In this document: positions 13,244-25,190 of the stretch, one piece after another | Layout: the number at the start of each line of letters is the position of its first letter | Numbering within the stretch: position 1 is the stretch's first letter | Origin: Argopecten irradians | Taxonomy: Eukaryota; Mollusca; Bivalvia; Pectinida; Pectinidae | Assembly: GCF_041381155.1 (NCBI RefSeq) | Contig: NC_091142.1 | Span: 10,535,340-10,599,339, forward strand | Direction: 5' to 3' | Length of the DNA stretch: 64,000 bases | Translations under genes and position numbers: made by a program | Notes under the pieces: model-generated | What the model was told of the DNA's origin: nothing | What the model saw: the letters and a program-made list of their open reading frames with translations, nothing else | Database searches by the model: none

Positions 13244-16200
13244 CTGTAGAAGATCAAAATGACAATTTTACTTTGATATACACATCAATAATCTATAAAC
13301 TTAAGCATGGTTGATAAACATGTGAGAAAGGTTTATAGCATTCCTTCAAAATGGAAAATAATTGTCGAACTGCTTCAAAATGGGACTAATTGATGTACCA
13401 TGTGATACCTGATAAAGTTTGTACGGGACTTGTATTTTAGTGATGAAATGATGCTAAAAGATTATATCCTGTGCTAATGTCATTTGAGTGGTAATTTTAC
13501 AAAGAGTTACATTCCGTCACCACTTTAGATACTAGTATCGCACTAAAATGTTATGGGGTATCATGCAGTATAGGAATTAATCCCATTGAAATTTATTGTC
13601 TAATTGCTTAAAAATTATCAAATTTCTTCAAACTAGAAAAGGGCTTTTCTTGTTGTAATGACAAAATATTGTTTAAACTTGATGAGATGGAATCTAGTAA
13701 ATCGTAGCCAGGTAGCCAGTAAAGTAGAAGTAAATCATTAATATTTCCACAGATGCAAGAGTTAGGTCTCGTATTTCATACATTTTTGGTGAAGGACTTT
13801 TCTACAGATGGTGTTGGAAGCTTGAGATCAGAACTTGTTGCTACGTATCGTATTGTTTCCTTCTCTATGTGGGTTTGCTGAAAAAGAGAAAATATATTAC
13901 TGTTAATAAAAATTTTACTCATAGCGACTTTAATTTAGATGTTTAAACAGATTTAAAGTATCATTTCAACTTTTCATGACCATGACCAAAGACTTTTTTA
14001 TGGGGATTTACTTTCGCAAACTAGTTTAAAAGTAAATTTCAAATTGATATGTAGTTAAAACATTTTCCTGTGGTTTTTATTTTCATGAATTCTAATTGAC
14101 AGTGATATACTATAAACTCTAATTCACAGCAACTAAATTGAATGATTTCCGTTTCAAAATATTTCGCGGAGAATAAGTTTCGCAGATTTGGAATTGAATG
14201 AATATACCTTTGAATTCAATTGCTCAAAAGAATTATAAAAGATATTAATTTGCAGAAATAAACATTTGTCTATGTTTAATCCGAGAATCAATCTCTGACC
14301 TGCTTGGTTAACAGCAAATATCTTTACCCCTACACCGCTTGATCACCATTACACCTAAACTAAACCTAAAATATTTTGATCTTAAATTTGCTGTCAGAAT
14401 AACAAAATTTACAAACTGACATCATACACAATACTTACTGGTGTAGAAGGAACTGATGACATTTGAGCAGCCAGTTGTCTTTCCTTGTCAACCTTTCGAG
14501 GACGACCCCTTCGCTCCAGTCGTTCCCCATGAACACCATCATGTTTACGTTTGACCCCTTTCATCTTATCCTTCACCCTGTCCTTTTCAGGTCTATTTAG
14601 GAGAAAAGCAGAAAACATTCTGATTACAATACAATCTCTTTTGCTTTCCTATTTAAACACCTATCTCTTTTGCTTTCCTATTAAACACCTATCATTATAA
14701 ATCAGCTCTTTTGACTTTTATCATTTTGTGAATACACTGCTGAAAGTAGAAGCTTTAAACATGAGCCATATGCTTAGAACACATTTTTGTTTGTTGATAT
14801 GATATACGTGTATCTATAATTTAGTGAAGATTTTATCTCGAATACACTCTAAGAATTCTCAATTTTTTATGATCAATCTCTGTTACTTTCTAGACTTTCT
14901 CACCTCTCTGGGGTGCTGACAAGAGTCTTAGACTTGACCTTTTCATGTTTCTCTGTACTCTCCTTCACTGGGGTAAGGGCTGCCATGGGCTGGAGGATGA
15001 ACAAAATGATGTATTGAAACTAATGAAACAGGTGCAGAAACTTTATTGAAAATATTCTATCTTTAATTTAATTAGTCGTTTTCTGTCCTGGTAAACAGGT
15101 ATTACTTAATAGTTCAATAGATCTTAAATCTTTCAACTAATTCTGTAAGAAAACAAGATGCAGTAATTTTTTTTCTATATTTGGTTTATTTTTGCGAAAT
15201 CCCAGATCAAAGTAAATTTGCAAAGGTTTGTCCTCACAAATTAATGTTTACTTAAATGTTGTATCTAGATATGTCAACTCAATAAATCATTCACAAAAGT
15301 TTATCTCCCTGAACTTGATTTGAAACCAAAAGTACGAAATTTAGGAGCTGCGAAAGAAAGTTGGTTTGGAGTAAATTCATCAAGTCCCAATTAATACCTT
15401 CTAACAAGAGGTGATAACTGAATATTACACAACGATAGTCAAGAAAATTTTCTAGAAATATCCCAAGAACTTACTGTACATCCAGTGATATAACACAAAA
15501 GCTTTTCATCGCTCCTTACCTGTATAGATGCGTTGATTGGTTTTGGCGACTCGGCCCTGAGGCTAGATTTGGGCGTGGCTTCACTGCTGGACTTTGGAGT
15601 GGAGCCAGCGGGGGGTGAGGACATACTAGCTGTCTGGTTAGATTTAGGTGATGGAGAGGCAAGACCAGGGCGTGTTACTATATTCTGTTTCTCCACACGG
15701 ATCTTACTGGTATCCTTGGATGTGGTAAACTTGATACTACTATTGCTGACAGCACTATAGGGGGCCGGGATCACACTGGAATATTTACAAATAATGATAT
15801 AAGAACATGAACTAATCCAAACTCAACAAAGATTCAACAAGAATCAGCTACTACTATTTACAACACATTATTTTATGGGTTGAAAGATTCAAAGTATTTT
15901 TGTTGGTTGATGGACGGACATAGTAGACTTTGCATCCCTACATTATGTAAGGGTAGCATAGTTAACCTACCATTCTATACTAGAGAACCACTTGGCATTA
16001 AGCTTTTACTAATTACTAATACTCTAGCTGAATATGACTCGGGGAAAGTTTAAAATAAACCCTAATACCAATATATAATATGAGAACATTGACAATCAAG
16101 TTTTCTGTTTTTAACAAATCAGCAAAACAAAACCGCACTTCTTTCTGTACTACTGACCTGCCAGTAACATCTGGTTGTGGACAGAGAAATATCGGAGTGA

Positions 16201-19200
16201 TCCTCCGTCGACCATCAGGTGTCTTGGTTTCTATCTGTTTGTCTCTTGGCTGGAAGAAAATATTGGCCTTTCAGTAAGTGTCATTTCAAGTTATTTTTTA
16301 CAATTCAGTTATTTTTCACAAAATTGATCATTTTCATATTACATCATCACAAACTATTCAAAGAAAATATTGTCCTTTAAGTGAGTGACATGTCAAGTTA
16401 TTTTTTACAATTCAGTTATTTTTCACAAAATTAATCATTTTTATATTACATCATCACAAACTATTAAATATTGAAATATAGGTAAAACTTTCAATTTCAT
16501 TTCTATACTGGTGATATAATATATTTTTAATGTCTTGGTAAATGAAAACGTTTCATTCTGTGATATACAAGTTAGATTTAGCCATGTTTGCATACCTTGA
16601 AAGGTCCGTCCAATCCATTCATTAACGACGACCGACTACCAGAGGTATCCATTTTCTCTGGTGTCTCCTGTTTAGACTGAAGAAGTTGTTGTTTTTTCTC
16701 ATCCTCCTGCTTCTGTTTCTGCTGCTGTTGTAATTTCAGTAGAGCAGTTGATTCTATGATCTGATTGGCTGAATTACCCTGAGTTTTTGCTGTCAAGCAT
16801 CTTCCGTAGATTTTCTCAAGAAACATGTTCTATACAAAGAAATATTTCATTGATCTTTAGTATAAAATACCTTTTAAACTACACAGAAATCTGGTTATCC
16901 ATCCAGACACTAACAATCTGTACATAATTGCATCTATACAAAATGCTACAGTAAACTGGTGACACTAAATTCACAAATGACAAACTGTCCCAAAGTCTCC
17001 ATCCTCGGACTTCCAGGGGTTATCATCACCATCAATGTATCCACCCCTGAACTTTTTCATAGCAAAACTGAAGGCTCTGTGCGAGGCAAAAGTTTAGGCA
17101 GGTAGTTCAGTCCTTTGAGGTACAACAAAAGAATCAGATAATAGTACACTTTATGGTTTTGTAGCTTTCTGTAAATCTTCAAAAGAAGTCTTTATTCCGA
17201 ATTTGCATATTACAGAGTTATCTGCACTTGCGGGTGGGTATTGATTGTGACGTCATGTGTTTAAGAGCGTAACATCATATGTTTCGGAGAAAACAACGTG
17301 AATTGCACTCACAAAATAATGACATAACAATTGATACCTACCCGCAAGGGAGCTAACTCTGTAATAGGCAAAGACAGAATAGAACTTGATTGGTCAGTTT
17401 TTCCCCCTAAAATAACATCAGTTTTGCTATGACTTTGTCAAAGGGTTGATATAAAAACAGTGATAATAACCCCTGGAAAAACAAGGATCAGAGAATGTAA
17501 CCATTTGCACTCACCATTTCCTTTTGAGACAGGGCCACGCCAATCTCCTCTGGGCTGAAGTCAACATAGGCTATGCTTCCATCACAGGACCCAGCCACCA
17601 ACTCCATTCCATTCTGTCCCCTACAGACATGTGGGAAGTAAATATTCACTTAGTTTTAGTTTTTATAAAAAAAATCTACAAATTGTCTATTTATTATTGC
17701 TACACGGCTGAGTTGACATCACAAAAGTCACTACTACAGTTAATTCAAAATAGCATAATCACACTTGTTCACAATTTACATGCAAACATAAAAGCTGGGA
17801 AAAAATTATGTGAAATTAAACTTTTACTTGAGATTTTGTTTCTTAACTTTTGTAATGGTTTCCTATAGAAAATTAATAAATTCGTTAAAATTAAAGTATG
17901 TTGAAGGAACTGGGCCCTGAATCTACGGTATATACTCTAAAGGTGGAAGACAAAGAAAATCGTGAGTACTAATTATTTCTTTTCTTAAATTTTTGACAAA
18001 ACAATTTACCTAAAGATTAAATCACTTACCATGTTATGTCTAAAATAGAATTGGTAAACAGGTCATGAAGAACAACTAGGGGTCTTTTCAATGAAGTCAA
18101 CTGAAAGAAAAGAGTTTCGTTGTTTTCAAAATGTTTTATGTATATTTTTAGTAATGATATTGCTACCCAACTAGTAAATATTTCGTATGTGACGTTTAGA
18201 TGACTAGTACGATGTGTACACTGTCACTTTCATCAGACAAATAACCAGACAGTATGTGTACACAAAGGTATAAAAGTATATGAGTTGTCTTGTAATGAAA
18301 GTCGAAGATCGATGCTCAATGTTGATAGAGATGATAAGGTGTAAATTTTTGCTTTTATCTATTTAGTAATTTAATAGGTATATCATGCCAATTACCAAGT
18401 TTCAAGTCTGCTGCTCTTAATCTCACTGTTCTTTAGTTACACACAATAATGAAATAACATACTTACCCAAACTGATAAGGACTTGTCTCGACTTCCAATC
18501 GCACAACATGTGTACTGCTGAACCTGTCAATACAACACAACAATCTTACTACAATATTGTCGTTAATACAAATACTTTACGTTTAGGTTTTCAGTCCAAC
18601 AATATTCACTGACAAATCTTTCAAATCATGGAAATTTAATCAATAATATATCTATACATGTATCAATCATTCAGATTAAAAATGTTTACCTTTTCTGAAG
18701 ACTTCTTTGATTTCTTGGAGAATATGTTCGGGTTAAACCTCTAAAATCAGAAACAACATTAACTTTTAAAATAGACTTTTTTTTCTACATCTGTACCGTA
18801 TTCGACCCGATAAGCATCCAATCCATGTCCCTATATGAAATAAAAAAAACGACCAAAACTGTATAGGTTTGCAATTATTTTGTCATTTTACGCACCTTTT
18901 CATTTTTTTTGAAAGCCTTGGGCACTTATTGGGTCGAATATGGTAATTACTTCAGACATTGTCAGTAGTAGGAAGAAGAATAATTATCTATAAATATGAC
19001 AAAGTTGAAGGAGAAAATATTTACTGTATCTGATGATGTAAATGCCACCTTCCCATCTAAATGATATTGATCTTTTAAGACTCGAATCTTGTATGGTATA
19101 TCAGAAAGAAAAGAAAAGCTGAAAACCAACTTTCTTTCAAATTCACAAAATTTTTGTGAATTTTGTAAAAGAAGTAAATTCATATCTCCATGAAAAATCA

Positions 19201-22200
19201 CTCTCTAGACCCTTGTTTAATCTGAATCCCTGTGAAAACTGCTATATTTGTATTCTAGACCCTTGTTTAATCTGAATCCCTGTGAAAACTGCTATATTTG
19301 TATGACATTTTACTTATTGATTTAGAGTAAAACCTGCATAATCAGGAGACCTAGCTATACCAGCCAAATACGTTTGTCTGGTGACATCCAGTTTAGACAA
19401 GGTACACTGTATTCTGGGATGAAACCTTACCACAGAGGTTATAGCTTTGCGATGTCCCACGAAGTCTAGCGTACACTTCCAGCCGTCTCGTTCTATAATC
19501 TGTGCCACTGGTCCGGAGTTGTTCATGGCATGAGCCGACACAATGTAGTGACCATCTGGGGACCAGTTCAGTCTCAGGACGTGAGTTGTACCTCCACACT
19601 AGGGAAATCAAGGTTAGGATGTGACAATAACAATGTACTGCATAGTTGTAAAATTTTGCGAATTATATTTGTGGTCATTTCTACAACAGGCTATGATATG
19701 TGAAACCATAATTTTGATAAATTTCAAGAAGGATTAAATTTCGCGATTTTGGATGGATCCCCGAAATCACAAAATTATAACTTAATAATATAAGCAACTA
19801 TACAGTAGGAAAATACATGATCTAATGTGTGCCTGAGTGGACGACTAATACCCCCGGCCGACCAAATTTAGTAATAACTCCATTAATAGGGGACATTACA
19901 GAACCCTATATAGTTTACTCATCTCCCCTTTATGTCAGGGTTATGTGTACCAAATTTTATCAAAATCTGTCAAGTAGTTTAGGACGAGTTCGCCGAACAA
20001 AGTTGGTGTCCACAGACAGACAGACGGACAACCTAATTCCAGAATACCCCTCTTTACTTTGATGTGGGAGGTAATAAATGGCCCTTAAATAGTCTGTAAT
20101 GAGTCTGTATGATCCCCGCTTCATGATATAAGAAATAAGACTAATCAATTCAACTTGTTTACCTACATTGACAAACAACACAATACTGGCAACAGGTGAA
20201 TCAGTCATCCCCTGTGATTGGAGAGTATCCGCCACTTTACTGATCTAATTAAAATTAGACTATATTATTTCCGCTCCGCTGCGATGCTCTACGATATACT
20301 CCAATACAAGATCAAACAACTCCCTATTCGAGGTCACCTCAACATAACCCCTATGGTGAGCCAACCAGTGTGTTCCTTTTGGTATAGTTGAATCTCTCGG
20401 AAGCAGAAACAGCTACTAGTATGTCCTGAGATGTTCTGATTCTAGGCCATGGGTCATGCTGATGTGACCCTGAACAGGGAAATGTTAAGATCTTGTTTTA
20501 GAGCGTGTTGTTGAGCATCGTAGTGGAGTGGAATTACAAGTCTAATTTTTAATTAAACTACCACTTTACTAACCTCCTGGAATGGTTCTGTTATCACAGA
20601 CTCCTCCTGCCAGTCCTTAGTCCTCCAGATCCTCACACTCCGGTCATCAGACTGAAATAAAGGAGACACCATTCAATCTATCAAGCATTTTAATAATACA
20701 CTTAATTATCAAATCCCATGATTCCAAGTCTAGAATATAACAAGAAGTGTTCCTAAGGACAGTTTTGTTTTTCCACTGAATATAATATTAGTTAATAATT
20801 CATAATTTCACTATACCTTTAATTTAATAATAGCACATTGACAACTTTTTACTTATTTTTCTTAATGCAGAAATTTTTATTTTCATTTTTCTTTTATTAA
20901 TCTTAATATCTTACTTGCTATACTTCTTAATACCTTACTTTTGGTTTTATTAGTTTAATATCAATTTAACAGCCAGGGTCATTTAAGAATGTGCCAGGTT
21001 TGTTGGTGGAGGAAAACTGGAGTACATGGAGAAAGACCATCGACCAGCAGTCATTACCTGGCAACTGTCCTGCGTGGAATTTGAACTCGCAACCCAGAGG
21101 TGAAGCACTTATTAAGAAATCTTAACCACTCGGCCACAGCGCCCCCTGATCTTACTAAACACACTTCTTAATATCTTACTTACCATAACTAAGCATTTTT
21201 TTTAAAATTCAACCCGTTGTAACCTATTATAACCTACCTGAGAAGCGAGGTATTTGCCGACAGGATCCCACGTCACTCCCTTTACTAGACCTTTATGTCC
21301 TTTCAGCATCACTATTTGTTCTGAAATCACAAAAATATTCTTCAATAGAAAAAAAATATCTAATTTTAATAAATAAAATCTTTAATCTGGCAATAACAGA
21401 ACAATTGATTAATCTATTACTTTATCATTTCATGTATTAAATTTTCACAATTACAACAAATAAATTTTTCGCGATTACAACAATTTCTTCGAAAATCCTG
21501 GCTATACATATATTTTACAATGAGAATGACTTACAACCAGGTGACTTACCTGGAAACTTCTCTGCATTCCATACTATAACAGTATTATCTACACTGCAGG
21601 TGGCTAACCATGCGTCATTGCCCGACCACGACAAATCAAGGATGTCTACAAAATAAACAACCAATTGTTTCTATTAATACCTGTTACCTCTTCTGCGACC
21701 CCTTTGCCACTCGCTTTATTTTGACACAATTACTTCGCTGACTGCAGTTAAATAAGGCATGTCTTTAATGACCAGACCTGGATATGAGGAATATAAATAT
21801 TACCAGACCTTAGTGGAAGAGAACCTGTCAAGGACATACAAATTTATATCAACATTTCCTGGCTGTAGTATGTACTCATTCTCCCCTGCAAATTCATAAT
21901 GAACTGTTCCTGACTTTGAATTAGAAAAGTTCAAATGTGTCTCCAGGGGTCAATAGGTTTAAAGGACACTCAATAGTAAAGATGCCTACCCCCTGTGTGG
22001 CCCCTCAATGTACTGGCTGGTCGCCACTGCTCCACGTTCTGCTTACCAGAACCAAACACACTAGTACCTCCTGCATAACTGTAACCAGACAAAATAATAG
22101 TTTAGTGGTAATCAAGATATGAAAGTTCAAATTTTTAAATGCTTATTCTGATAGATTAGCCAGTTTGTAATGATATAACTTAGGTGTGTACTTACTTAGA

Positions 22201-25190
22201 TATCTGCCATACCATGACCAATTTATCGTCTCCAGCTGAAGCTAGGTACTTCCCACTGCTAGACCAGCGAACACAGTTTACACAAGCTACACAAAGGAAA
22301 CAACATATATAGATTATCACAAACTTTATAACATTCATCTCAATTATAAAAACTTTTATGCTAATCATAATTAGTACAAAAACCAACACGAGACAAAACC
22401 AAAAGATCTCAAACATGTACTTTCCATTTCCTACAAAGGTAATTAAACTATTGATACTAACTGATGTCATATAGCAATTATTGTGAAAAGAAAAGAGTAA
22501 ATTTACAGCATACCAATCGAATATTCATAACCAGAAATGTTTCCAATGCCTAATTACCCTGTGCTGCAAGAGAAGATGGGACAGCCACAGATAGTTTGTG
22601 CATATATAGGGTATGATGTATATGAATGTAAGAAAAAGATCATGAATCTATAATTAATAACTAGTATCATTCCAAACGAATAATCCTGAGATGGAAGGCT
22701 AATTGTGATATACAATGATGATTCGACTTGTGCCCTGTGAAGGGTCCACTATGCCCAGTATACTTTGTTACCTAGGTGATTATCCATCTGACACAGGAGC
22801 TTGGGAATATTTTCATCTTTCTCCTCCCTTTCATCTTTAATAGGTCCCATGTTCCAAATGGCCACCTTCCCTGAATCTTCTCCTGCAAACAAACACAACA
22901 AAGTTATCTACCATCATGACCATGTCACTACTGCAGGGGTACAGCAAAAATATCTTCAACAGGATTAAACATGATCAACAGAGCATAAAACTGACTTTGT
23001 ACAGAAGGTGTTTAATTCGCAGATATCTGCGCATGCTCTTGTGTTAGAAAGGAATATGACTATTTGATAAACATTATGTTTCAGCTCTTGAGATTGTTTT
23101 GGAAGTAGTCAATTTTCAACTTTATTTACTGCAATTAAAAAAAATCAAATGTCCTAGCTCACAAATTCCTTGAATAAACTGACTTCAGTATTTTTTTTAA
23201 CTATCATTTATATACGGTAATGAAATGAATTCATTGATTCAAGTGTGTTTAGAGAAATCGAAGCCTTATTTGCATCATAATCTTTCAAAATTCTGCGACA
23301 TAAAAAGGTAATTGTCTTATTAATTGAAATAAACAAATCATTCTCATCAATAATTATAAGTGGTCCGTACAGCTCTAACACCAAGCAGGCTAAAACTTTA
23401 CCTTGACCACCAGTAGCCAAACGAGATCCATCTGGGTGGATGTCAACAGAAAATATTGGTTTCCCTGAAATGGTAAAACAAAAGTTAGGTTACTATATTG
23501 TGATCAAAATGTATTGTTGTAGAAGCGTCAATTGTCAAAATTATTTCAAAAAATAAAAACAAAGGTGTTCAATTTCCACAAATATCAACCGTCTTATGAA
23601 ACTTTAGGATTTATTTGTTAAGAATCTTAGCAGTTAAGGTTAAAGTAGATGGTGGTGTTTGTGTATGCTTATTTTTCTGGGGTGTGGCGAAGGAGCGAGC
23701 ATAAAATAATCAGTATAACTATATAATTATATGGAAAATCTTGTCATTCTAGTTCCTGATATTAAATTTGCAGATTTTGTTTGTTTGTTTGATTATTTTA
23801 ACTTCCTATTAACAGCCAGTGTCATGTAAGGACGGCCTCCCATGTTTACAGTGTGTAGCGTGTGTGAAGTGTGAGGTGCGTGTTTTGGGAGACTGCAGTA
23901 TGTTCATGTTGTGTCTTCTTGTATAGTGGAACTGTTGCCCTTTTTATAGTGCTATATCACTGAAGCATGCCGCCGAAGACACCAAGCAACACACCCCACC
24001 CTGTCATATTATACTGACAACGGGCGAACCAGTCGTCCCACTCCATGTTTGCTGAGCGCTAAGCAGGAGCAGAAACTACCACTATTATAGACTTTGGTGT
24101 GTATCGGCCAGGGGACAGAACCCAGAGCCTTCCTCACAGGGGCGAACGCTCAACTCTAGGCCAAAAGTGAGGTGGTGCCAAGGGAGGCATTAGGAAAGAT
24201 AAAGTCAGTTAGGAAGAAGAGAAAAGATAAGATCCTTGATTTATTTGCCTTTTACGATCCTGCAATAGGGGCAGCAGGTACAATTCTAACGCCCACTCGA
24301 AAATATTTATGAACTATTGTTTACACTATACTGAATCAGTTATCATTTGCAATTATTTAAAGTAAAGCATGTCACAGACAGCTGTTTATCAGAAAAATTA
24401 AACTGTAACATGCTGTTTTTGGGGGATCCAAAGGTACCTGGCTCGTTTTTTAACGAGTCAGGTAATTTACATGTGGGGGAACACAGTTGTGTAGACGCAT
24501 GCTTCCGAGTTAGAAGTGAAAATTTGTCTTTATCTTTTTAAGAAACTGACCAAATACACGTAGGTAATAGTGTCCTGTAGAAAATTTATGGTGAGGTACA
24601 AAAAATAGCTGGAAAGAGGTTTATTATTTTACATTGATGGGTAGATAATCCAGATGAGTACAGTTGATCGCCAGATGGCTAAATGAAAGCGGACTCGGAG
24701 ATAGGGCTACAGATAAATTCTAAATTTTAATAAATAAAGGTTTACACTATTCCGCCAGATCGGAAAAAAGGTCGATATTGACCAGTGGGTCCTATAAGAA
24801 TGTTCATGCCAACCATTGTTGTGTTGACTTGTTTACACAAAGCAACTTATCCGAGATGACAATGGTGTCTGCAGATGCGACGAAAAAAAAACATGGGACG
24901 AAAAAGACCAACTACGGCCCGGTTCTGTTGTTTTGATAAACATAATAGAAGACAATTCAAAGTATGAAATATCAATAAAGTATATTTAATGTCTTAAAAT
25001 CAACATGCATACTCGAACGACGAGAAAAATAATTCAATTATTTCGGAAAAACGTGAATTTGACCAGTGCATGCGCAGCAACACTTGCACCTTCTGCACTT
25101 CATTAGGCCTGTCAACAAAAACAGTCAACAAATCAAAACCAATCATTGCATACCACCATGGTTGACCCAACTTGGCTTCAGGAGCCGCAT
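5157..25190 (-). CDS. HIRA: HIRA, histone H3.3 chaperone subunit (27 exons, complete)
   Basis: HIRA is the scaffold of the HIRA-UBN1-CABIN1 complex, which deposits histone H3.3 independently of replication in the nucleus. Exons 1-27 in transcript order: 25154-25190, 23402-23464, 22772-22882, 22196-22286, 21990-22078, 21550-21645, 21238-21320, 20574-20651, 19431-19598, 18690-18740, 18467-18523, 18030-18100, 17515-17620, 16596-16829, 16158-16249, 15520-15775, 14904-14989, 14439-14592, 13782-13877, 13083-13243, 12236-12397, 11681-11739, 10953-11055, 10148-10270, 6953-7116, 6039-6130, 5157-5270. They total 2997 nt, divisible by three, with every junction GT-AG and in phase, giving 998 aa against about 1017 in human. 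The start is MRLLKPSWVNH, matching the family's MKLLKPTWVNH; the end is ...EYQEQLDTIDR then TGA. Identity rests on long colinear similarity I recall for HIRA; exon edges could be off by a base or two. Confidence 0.96.
5531..6033. repeat. 84-bp tandem array, 6 copies, against HIRA exon 26 donor
   Basis: Six near-identical 84-bp units starting at about 5531, 5615, 5699, 5783, 5867 and 5951. Each contains 'cagagattcagggcccta', 'gacagacgacatcacat' and 'attagctccgacatgat'. The array stops about five bases inside the intron from the donor of HIRA exon 26 (exon edge 6039). Copies differ by only one to three bases, so the array is young. Confidence 0.95.
6190..6325. mobile_element. MITE family 1, copy 2 (diverged)
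   Basis: Left arm 'tattccgtatttgcatatta' is well preserved. The right arm is reduced to 'aactgcaatatgcata'. The middle has lost the TGACGTCA octamer. It lies in HIRA intron 25. Confidence 0.55.
6357..6695. mobile_element. MITE family 2, copy 1 (one end lost)
   Basis: Begins 'taaagatgctccaccgctga' and follows the family interior ('gagcataaatgatattcatc', a TTAATTAACACAAAAA stretch, 'gtgccatggaa', 'caatggtggtaatggtgtaa'), then stops after 'ctgctcctgtttttgatact' without the matching end. Family members lie at 11313, 28521, 28938 and 57121. It has no coding capacity. Confidence 0.75.
7168..9165. mobile_element. 2-kb composite repeat with internal tandem units
   Basis: Starts 'acaagaggcccatgggcctt' followed by 'ggtcacctgag' and ends '...ctcaggtgacctaaaa', so the ends form a short inverted repeat (GGTCACCTGAG / CTCAGGTGACC). 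The inside holds four to five degenerate units of about 310-330 bp, each with a 'ttgacccctccccaggggg' type block, a 'caggctaataattctaacca' type block and 'aattgagcaaaaaatgctca'. Near the right end is a simple 'acgacggacgacgacgg' run. There is no transposase or reverse transcriptase frame. A second member of the same superfamily lies at 44405-45378. It fills HIRA intron 24. Confidence 0.8.
9575..9907. repeat. Tandem repeat, about 100 bp x 3
   Basis: Three units, each with 'aaatcggtttaaatccattc', 'acttaatgacaagtagcaat' and 'gctacatgatgaatagacaa' and then 'gctcacc'. The first two are separated by an extra 50 bp. The array ends about 75 bp from the 67-bp duplication that carries the HIRA exon 24 donor. 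Confidence 0.8.
9984..10184. repeat. 67-bp triplication containing HIRA exon 24 splice donor
   Basis: Three head-to-tail 67-bp copies at 9984-10050, 10051-10117 and 10118-10184. Each holds the last 37 nt or so of HIRA exon 24, the donor (minus-strand ACAG|GTAAGT in the third copy) and about 25 nt of intron. Only the third copy is joined to the rest of exon 24; the other two are orphan exon ends with intact or near-intact donors (the first reads GTAAGA). Differences between copies are few. Confidence 0.9.
10720..10905. mobile_element. SINE-like fragment
   Basis: Contains 'acagcccccatgtatgtgg', 'gcgtgttttgggaggctgca' and 'tgtgttttgtcttcttgtaa', which match the same blocks in the longer element at 23775-24160. 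Truncated; inside HIRA intron 23. Confidence 0.55.
11313..11632. mobile_element. MITE family 2, copy 2 (both ends present)
   Basis: About 320 bp, from 'cttaaagatgctccaccgct' to 'cggcggtggagcatctttaa': imperfect terminal inverted repeats of some 20-25 bp. The interior includes 'caccattgaaaagtttgaa' and 'attccgtggcactatatcct'. It overlaps an open frame of 95 codons that is just the repeat. It lies in HIRA intron 22, about 50 bp from exon 22. Confidence 0.85.
12845..13031. mobile_element. MITE family 1, copy 3
   Basis: Full-length, about 187 bp: 'tatttgcatattacagagtt' at the left and 'ctctaatatgcaaagacgga' at the right, with inner arms 'gcaggtaggtattgattg' / 'caatcgatacctacccgc' and the TGACGTCA octamer at about 12900. 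It lies in HIRA intron 20. Confidence 0.85.
13425..13590. repeat. Dispersed repeat, copy 2 (partner near 3440)
   Basis: Matches the block at 3440-3620 through 'agatactagtatcgcac', 'ggggtatcatg' and 'ggaattaatcccatt'. It lies in HIRA intron 19. Confidence 0.5.
13782..16829 (-). CDS. HIRA: HIRA exons 14-19: linker, ASF1-binding B-domain, AT-hook-like motif
   Basis: Exon 14 (residues 368-445) is rich in Q, K and E. Exon 15 holds the B-domain core KTPDGRRRITPIFL at about residues 454-467; in human HIRA the equivalent DGRRRITP stretch binds ASF1A. Exons 16 and 17 are Ser/Pro/Thr-rich with several SPxP and TPxx sites, as expected for a disordered, phosphorylated linker. Exon 18 is strongly basic and contains RRGRPRKVDKERQ, the counterpart of the human KKKKGRPRK motif. 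Exon 19 contains DLKLPTPSVEKSFT, matching the conserved LKLPIPSPQRAFT region that opens the C-terminal domain. Confidence 0.93.
16254..16466. repeat. 106-bp duplication next to HIRA exon 15 acceptor
   Basis: Two tandem copies (about 16254-16359 and 16360-16466) sharing 'agaaaatattg', 'caagttattttttacaattc' and 'attacatcatcacaaactat'. The first copy begins five bases from exon 15 (edge 16249) and so includes part of the pyrimidine tract used for splicing. Confidence 0.85.
17192..17381. mobile_element. MITE family 1, copy 4
   Basis: About 190 bp from 'tattccgaatttgcatatta' to 'taggcaaagacagaata', with inner arms 'cttgcgggtgggtattgatt' / 'aattgatacctacccgcaag' and TGACGTCA. It lies in HIRA intron 13, some 130 bp from exon 13. 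Confidence 0.85.
17515..25190 (-). CDS. HIRA: HIRA exons 1-13: WD40 beta-propeller
   Basis: Encodes residues 1 to about 367. Recognisable blades include ATGGQGEDSGKVAIWN (exons 2-3), CVNCVRWSSSGKYLASAGDD (exon 4), DAW-LATCSVDNTVIVWN (exon 6), GLVKGVTWDPVGKYLASQSD (exons 7-8), VSAHAMNNSGPVAQIIERDG (exon 9), CCAIGSRDKSLSVW (exon 11) and GSCDGSIAYVDFS (exon 13). This follows the human protein colinearly, with no insertions in the propeller except a short K/S-rich loop in exon 10. In the family this domain provides the UBN1 contact. Intron 1 is the longest in this half (about 1.7 kb) and carries a SINE-like repeat. Confidence 0.95.
18795..18945. mobile_element. MITE family 3, copy 1
   Basis: Ends are 'accgtattcgacccgataag' and 'gcacttattgggtcgaatat', an imperfect inverted repeat of about 20 bp. 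The interior is AT-rich. Related copies are at 34523, 35075, 36667 and 56722. Intronic (HIRA intron 9). Confidence 0.7.
19202..19304. repeat. 53-bp tandem duplication
   Basis: Two almost identical copies of a 53-bp block ('tctagacccttgtttaatct' then 'gaaaactgctatatttgtat'). Intronic in HIRA, about 130 bp from exon 9. Confidence 0.85.
19820..20075. repeat. Dispersed repeat related to 60112-60358
   Basis: Shares 'gagtggacga', 'atttagtaataactcc', 'aataggggacatt', 'tttatgtcagggtt' and 'acagacggac' with the block at 60112-60358. The 77-codon open frame across it is part of the repeat. Confidence 0.7.
20250..20546. mobile_element. Fold-back element with about 35-bp inverted ends, copy 1
   Basis: Left end 'aaaattagac...ttccgctccgctgcgatgct' and right end 'gagcatcgtagtggagtgga...gtctaatttt' are inverted copies. 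The partner copy at 59817-60110 has ends 'ttcagctccactacaacgct' and 'gagtgtcgtactggagcgga'. Both copies sit beside the block repeated at 19820 and 60112, so the two blocks may belong to one larger element whose parts are rearranged here. Confidence 0.7.
20955..21152 (-). mobile_element. tRNA-derived SINE
   Basis: Read on the minus strand it opens with a tRNA-like head: 'gctgtggccgagtggttaag' (A-box region) then 'gggttgcgagttcaaattcc' (B-box region), followed by a body containing 'ccaacaaacctggcacattc' and the 'atgaccctggctgtt' block. A-box and B-box spacing is as expected for a type II (Leu/Ser-like) tRNA. Inserted in HIRA intron 7. Confidence 0.75.
23775..24165. mobile_element. SINE-like dispersed repeat in HIRA intron 1
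   Basis: Begins 'gtttgtttgattattttaac' and 'cctattaacagccagtgtca', followed by 'gtgttttgggagactgcagt', 'catgccgccgaagacaccaa' and 'gaacccagagccttcctcac'. Fragments of the same element occur at 10720 and 4465. It has no coding capacity. Confidence 0.65.

Noticed and set aside
17524..17868. 114-codon plus-strand frame
   Set aside because: Antisense to HIRA exon 13, with the remainder in the intron.
20955..21152. Functional tRNA gene on the minus strand
   Set aside because: A-box and B-box like parts are present but the acceptor stem does not close and a SINE body follows, with a second copy at 42945.
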